Made by a program: the position numbers and the translations under genes. Below the pieces are notes generated by a model. The model did not search any database, was not told the DNA's origin, and saw nothing but the letters and a program-made list of their open reading frames with translations. Shown one piece after another: positions 6,742-9,370 of a stretch of 9,370 nucleotides of DNA; positions within the stretch are counted from its first letter, which is position 1, and the number at the start of each line of letters is the position of its first letter. The stretch comes from Lachnospiraceae bacterium (lineage in GTDB: Bacteria > Bacillota > Clostridia > Lachnospirales > Lachnospiraceae): positions 1 to 9,370 of the forward strand of contig JAFOYD010000081.1 of NCBI GenBank assembly GCA_017391545.1, written 5' to 3'.

Positions 6742-6768
6742 GTAACTATCTGTCAATTTTATAGTTAC
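6742..6768 (+). promoter_or_regulatory. Inverted repeat in the leader of the DUF975 gene
   Basis: GTAACTAT (6742-6749) and ATAGTTAC (6761-6768) form a perfect 8-bp inverted repeat with an 11-base loop. It ends one base before the ribosome binding region AAAAGGGA that serves ATG 6784. The left arm can instead pair with TAGTTA at 6724-6729. It may be a repressor operator or an RNA switch hairpin; the sequence does not say which. Confidence 0.45.
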
Positions 6769-6783
6769 AAAAGGGATAAAATC

Positions 6784-7620
6784 ATGCAGCAATCACAATA
6801 TAAAAGCAATGTCGAACTGAAATTTCTGGCCAAGATACAGACCTCCAAACATTTGGGAATATTGCTTGGAGCAATTTTCTTAAGTTTTATCATACCGATT
6901 GTGGTCAGTGACTTTGTATCCGTTTTTGTTCCTGGTGGCACAATCGGGTATATCATAAATTATATACTTGTATTGATCATACAGATTGGCGCCTCTGCCC
7001 TTACAGTAGGTGTATCTTTCATCTTCTTAAAATCAGCATGCGATATGCCAAGCTCCATCGTCGATCTGTTTTATGGTTTTCAGAGCAATTTCACCAAAAT
7101 CTTAAAGATTGGGGCAATTATTGTGGCGATCGAGTCGATTTGCATGATTCCTTCTGATCTTGCAAGTATGCAGCTGACAGATATCATGAATTCAACGTCT
7201 TTGTTCAATGAAACGAATGTTAACGATCTGACTGCTTTACTGATGTCGGACGCTCTTGCAAGTTCCGAATTTTTGGAAGAATACACCCTCGTCTATGGCG
7301 CCATGATGAAATATTCCACAATAACCCTTGTATGCACCGTGTTGTCATCCATCCTGACCTTGCCCTTTTTCCCAGCATTCTATATGGTAATCGACTTCCA
7401 GGACTGGAATGTGTCTACAATATTGAAACGAAGCTTTGAGGTCATGAAGGGTCATAAGCTCCGACTATTCATGCTGTATTTAAGTTTCATTCCCCTGTAT
7501 CTGCTCGGTTTGTTTACCTGTGGTCTGGCACTGTTCTGGGTTTTCCCTTATCAGAAAATGGCTGCCACAAATTTCTATCTGGATATCATGTCTGTAAGAA
7601 ACAAAAATCTAAATATCTAA
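6784..7620 (+). CDS. DUF975 family integral membrane protein of unknown function
   Basis: This 278-aa polytopic membrane protein resembles the DUF975 family, whose function I do not know. Hydrophobic helices fall at about 25-48, 57-82, 105-124, 176-202 and 227-254. The best family mark is near the C terminus: a GLFTCGLALFWVFPYQKMA stretch (242-260) followed by NFYLDI, resembling the usual DUF975 pattern of a short Thr/Gly turn, a W-x-x-P-Y motif and an aromatic FY-x-D. A segment at 206-224 (QDWNVSTILKRSFEVMKGH) fits the cytoplasmic loop in which DUF975 and related proteins carry a conserved 'S..MMKG.K' type motif. The loop at 125-170 is polar and acidic and probably lies outside. AAGGG lies 8 bases before ATG 6784. 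It is the only plus-strand gene, divergent from tex and convergent with prfB, and appears monocistronic. Confidence 0.8.
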   Translation: MQQSQYKSNVELKFLAKIQTSKHLGILLGAIFLSFIIPIVVSDFVSVFVPGGTIGYIINYILVLIIQIGASALTVGVSFIFLKSACDMPSSIVDLFYGFQSNFTKILKIGAIIVAIESICMIPSDLASMQLTDIMNSTSLFNETNVNDLTALLMSDALASSEFLEEYTLVYGAMMKYSTITLVCTVLSSILTLPFFPAFYMVIDFQDWNVSTILKRSFEVMKGHKLRLFMLYLSFIPLYLLGLFTCGLALFWVFPYQKMAATNFYLDIMSVRNKNLNI

Positions 7621-7627
7621 AAGTATG

Positions 7628-7664
7628 AAAAAGCGGGGTCCCTTTTCAGGTTCCCCGCTTTTTT
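7628..7664. terminator. Bidirectional rho-independent terminator between DUF975 gene and prfB
   Basis: AAAAAGCGGGG (7628-7638) pairs perfectly with CCCCGCTTTTT (7653-7663). The plus strand has a T run after the stem and the minus strand likewise (complement of the leading A run). It starts 7 bp after the DUF975 gene stop and ends about 2 bp past the prfB stop, so one hairpin should end both converging transcripts. Confidence 0.92.
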
Positions 7665-7666
7665 GT

Positions 7667-8786
7667 TTATTCCTGTGTTGCACCATTGCTTTTCCACTTC
7701 AGATAAGCATTGATAAATCCATCGATTGCACCGTCCATGACAGCATCCACATTTCCGGACTCAAAATTTGTCCTGTGATCCTTTACGAGTGTATACGGCT
7801 GCATGACATAAGAGCGAATCTGATTGCCCCATCCGATTTCCTTTACTTCTCCACGAATATCAGAGAGCTTCTCAGCATTTGCCTCCTGTTTTAACAAAAA
7901 CAGCTTCGCCTTCAGCATCTGCATCGCCTTGTCCTTGTTCTGGAACTGGGAGCGCTCATTCTGGCACTGGACCACCGTTCCTGTCGGAATATGTGTGATA
8001 CGGATTGCCGATGAAGTCTTATTGATGTGCTGACCACCCGCACCACTGCTTCGGTACGTGTCAATACGCAGATCATCTTCATTGATCTCAACATCCAAAT
8101 CTTCTTCGATATCCGGCATGACATCGAGTGATACAAAGGAGGTCTGGCGCTTTCCCTGCGCATTAAAAGGGGAAATACGCACAAGTCTGTGCACGCCCTT
8201 TTCTGACTTGAGATAGCCATATGCATTCTCACCATTTACCTGGAAGGTAATCGACTTGATACCGGCTTCATCGCCATCGAGGAAATCAAGGACATCGATT
8301 GTAAAGCCTTTTCGTTCTGCCCATCTGGTATACATACGATAAAGCATGCCTGCCCAGTCACAGCTCTCTGTTCCGCCTGCGCCTGCATTGAGCTTCAGGA
8401 TCGCATTGCACTTGTCATATTCCTCAGACAAGAGTGTACTGATGCGAAGCGCTTCAAAGGTTTCAATGAAACGGTCAAGCTCCTCCCTGATTTCAGGTAT
8501 CATCTCAGCATCCTCAGCTTCATATCCCATTTCAATCAAGGTCTCGATATCTTCATATTGTGTCTTCAGCTCATTGCACTGATCAACAGTGCCTTTGAGC
8601 TGTTTTAATTCCTTCATTTGTTTATTGGAACGATCAGGATCATCCCAAAATCCGGGCGCTTCCATCTCGCGCTCTAACTCTTCGATCCGCTTTTCCTTAC
8701 CAGCAAGGTCAAAGTGAATCCCTCACTTCCGCTAATGGACTTTCGTAGGTCTGCAACTCCTGTTTCATCTGGTCGAGTTCTACCAT
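7667..8786 (-). CDS. prfB: Peptide chain release factor 2 (RF2), with programmed +1 frameshift
   Basis: RF2 releases finished peptides at UGA and UAA stop codons. The start ATG 8786 has AAAGGTGGTGA about 5 bases upstream. The first 25 codons end in CTT followed by in-frame TGA at 8711-8709. Shifting +1 by skipping the T at 8711 continues as Asp-Leu-Ala-Gly into an open frame ending at TAA 7669-7667, giving 372 residues, close to the family's usual length. The product has the stop-recognition tripeptide SPF at 205-207 and the catalytic GGQ at 250-252 in SSGAGGQHINKT. These positions equal those of E. coli RF2, which supports the joined reading. Residue 246 is Ser. The gene follows secA with a 39-bp gap, an arrangement also found in B. 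subtilis, and is probably co-transcribed with it. The conceptual translation joins 8786-8712 to 8710-7667. Confidence 0.97.
8708..8723 (-). other. Programmed +1 ribosomal frameshift site of prfB
   Basis: The minus strand reads AGGGATTCACTTTGAC. CTT-TGA-C is the canonical RF2 slip site: a CUU codon that can re-pair with UUU, then UGA in the poor C context. The AGGGA upstream can act as the stimulatory internal Shine-Dalgarno, although here five bases rather than three separate the last G from CTT. Low RF2 lets the ribosome pause at UGA and shift, so the protein controls its own synthesis. Confidence 0.95.
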
Positions 8787-8825
8787 TGCGTTCACCACCT
8801 TTATTTTTACTGAAGTGTGGACAGA

Positions 8826-9370
8826 TTATGAATTTCTGCCACAGCACTGCTTATATTTCTTGCCACTTCCACATGGACATGGATCGTTCGGATAAACCTT
8901 TGCTTCCTTCTTTACAGGTCCTTTCTGAACGGAATCGTCCTTGTTCGTTCCTGTCACTTTGGCAACTTCCTCACGCTCTACCTTCTGCTCTACCTTGACA
9001 TGCAGCAGCAGACGGACGGTATCCTGTTTGATGTTCGATGTCATGGCATCAAACATCTCATATCCGTTCATCTTGTATTCAACAAGCGGATCTCTCTGTC
9101 CATATGCCTGTAAACCGACACCCTGTCGAAGCTGATCCATATCATCAATGTGATCCATCCACTTGCGGTCGATCACCTTAAGCAGGATGACTCGCTCTAT
9201 CTCACGAATATTCTCCGGCTCCGGGAATTCAGCTTCCTTGCTCTCATAGAGCTTGACAGCCTCTTCCTTCAGTTGATGCTTGAGGCCATTTTTGGTCTTT
9301 TTGGTAATTCGCTCAAGCACAACAGGGCGAATTGGTACGATCGGAAGAAGCAGTGTATTGAGTTCGTTCA
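8826..9370 (-). CDS. secA: SecA preprotein translocase ATPase, C-terminal part, cut by window edge
   Basis: This is the last 180 residues of SecA, the ATP-driven motor that pushes unfolded secretory proteins through SecYEG; the N-terminal motor domains lie beyond 9370. The reading frame is open to the window edge. The fragment contains the end of the helical wing/scaffold region, with the family hallmark segments VIDRKWMDHIDDMDQLRQGV, then LQAYGQRDPLVEYKMNGYEM. A Lys/Glu-rich linker then leads to the C-terminal zinc-binding tail, CPCGSGKKYKQCC, with complete CxCx8CC spacing. In proteobacteria this tail contacts SecB; in Firmicutes it is often kept without SecB, so its partner here is not known. 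No terminator is visible in the 39 bp before prfB. Confidence 0.96.
   Translation of the reverse strand, partial: NELNTLLLPIVPIRPVVLERITKKTKNGLKHQLKEEAVKLYESKEAEFPEPENIREIERVILLKVIDRKWMDHIDDMDQLRQGVGLQAYGQRDPLVEYKMNGYEMFDAMTSNIKQDTVRLLLHVKVEQKVEREEVAKVTGTNKDDSVQKGPVKKEAKVYPNDPCPCGSGKKYKQCCGRNS

Noticed and set aside
6739..6745. ATG-TAA start-stop element in the DUF975 leader
   Set aside because: The nearest purine run is too close to act as a ribosome site, and a two-codon match is expected by chance.
7912..8235. Minus-strand frame of 107 codons inside prfB
   Set aside because: It is an out-of-frame overlap of prfB, rich in Arg/Ser, and is an artefact of codon bias.
8665..8786. prfB as a pseudogene or as a shorter gene starting at 8665
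   Set aside because: The TGA is in the classical RF2 frameshift context with a good start and ribosome site upstream, and the joined product has the normal length and motif positions.

Overview
The window reads as an ordinary chromosomal segment of a low-to-moderate G+C Firmicute, most likely a Clostridia member close to the Lachnospiraceae. The signs are protein sequence style, AG-rich Shine-Dalgarno sites, sigma-A type promoters, a secA-prfB gene pair, an FMN riboswitch in front of a RibU-type vitamin transporter gene, and a DUF975 membrane protein. The family-level placement is inference from gene content and style; no rRNA or other phylogenetic marker is present. I see no insertion sequence, phage gene, CRISPR array, tRNA or rRNA.

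Layout, left to right. (1) Positions 1-2970, minus strand: a three-gene operon for a YknXYZ/MacAB-like ABC exporter. It is read from a promoter near 2942-2970 as ATPase, then membrane-anchored adaptor, then FtsX-like permease, which runs off the left edge. (2) 3073-4202, minus strand: a riboflavin ECF-transporter S component (ribU) with its promoter, FMN riboswitch, leader terminator and 3' terminator all visible. (3) 4213-6652, minus strand: tex, encoding the RNA-binding S1/YqgF transcription accessory protein, with a strong promoter. (4) 6684-7620, plus strand: a DUF975 integral membrane protein, the only plus-strand gene, with a leader rich in inverted repeats. (5) 7628-7664: a bidirectional terminator where this gene converges on prfB. 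(6) 7667-8786, minus strand: prfB (release factor 2), split by the classical programmed +1 frameshift at an in-frame TGA. (7) 8826-9370, minus strand: the C-terminal part of secA with its zinc-binding tail, cut by the right edge.

How the parts relate. secA and prfB form a probable operon (39-bp gap). RF2 output is self-limited by its TGA frameshift. ribU expression should fall when FMN is plentiful, through the leader terminator. No terminator is visible between tex and the ribU promoter, so tex read-through transcripts probably also pass through the riboswitch. The exporter genes are tightly coupled (8-bp overlap and 19-bp gap) and are insulated from ribU by a strong terminator.

I did not find a new biological system. 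The less ordinary points are the alternative inverted repeats in front of the DUF975 gene, a palindrome at the exporter transcription start, a Lys/Ala/Asn-rich insert in Tex, an extra N-terminal helix on RibU, and a long coiled-coil segment in the exporter adaptor.
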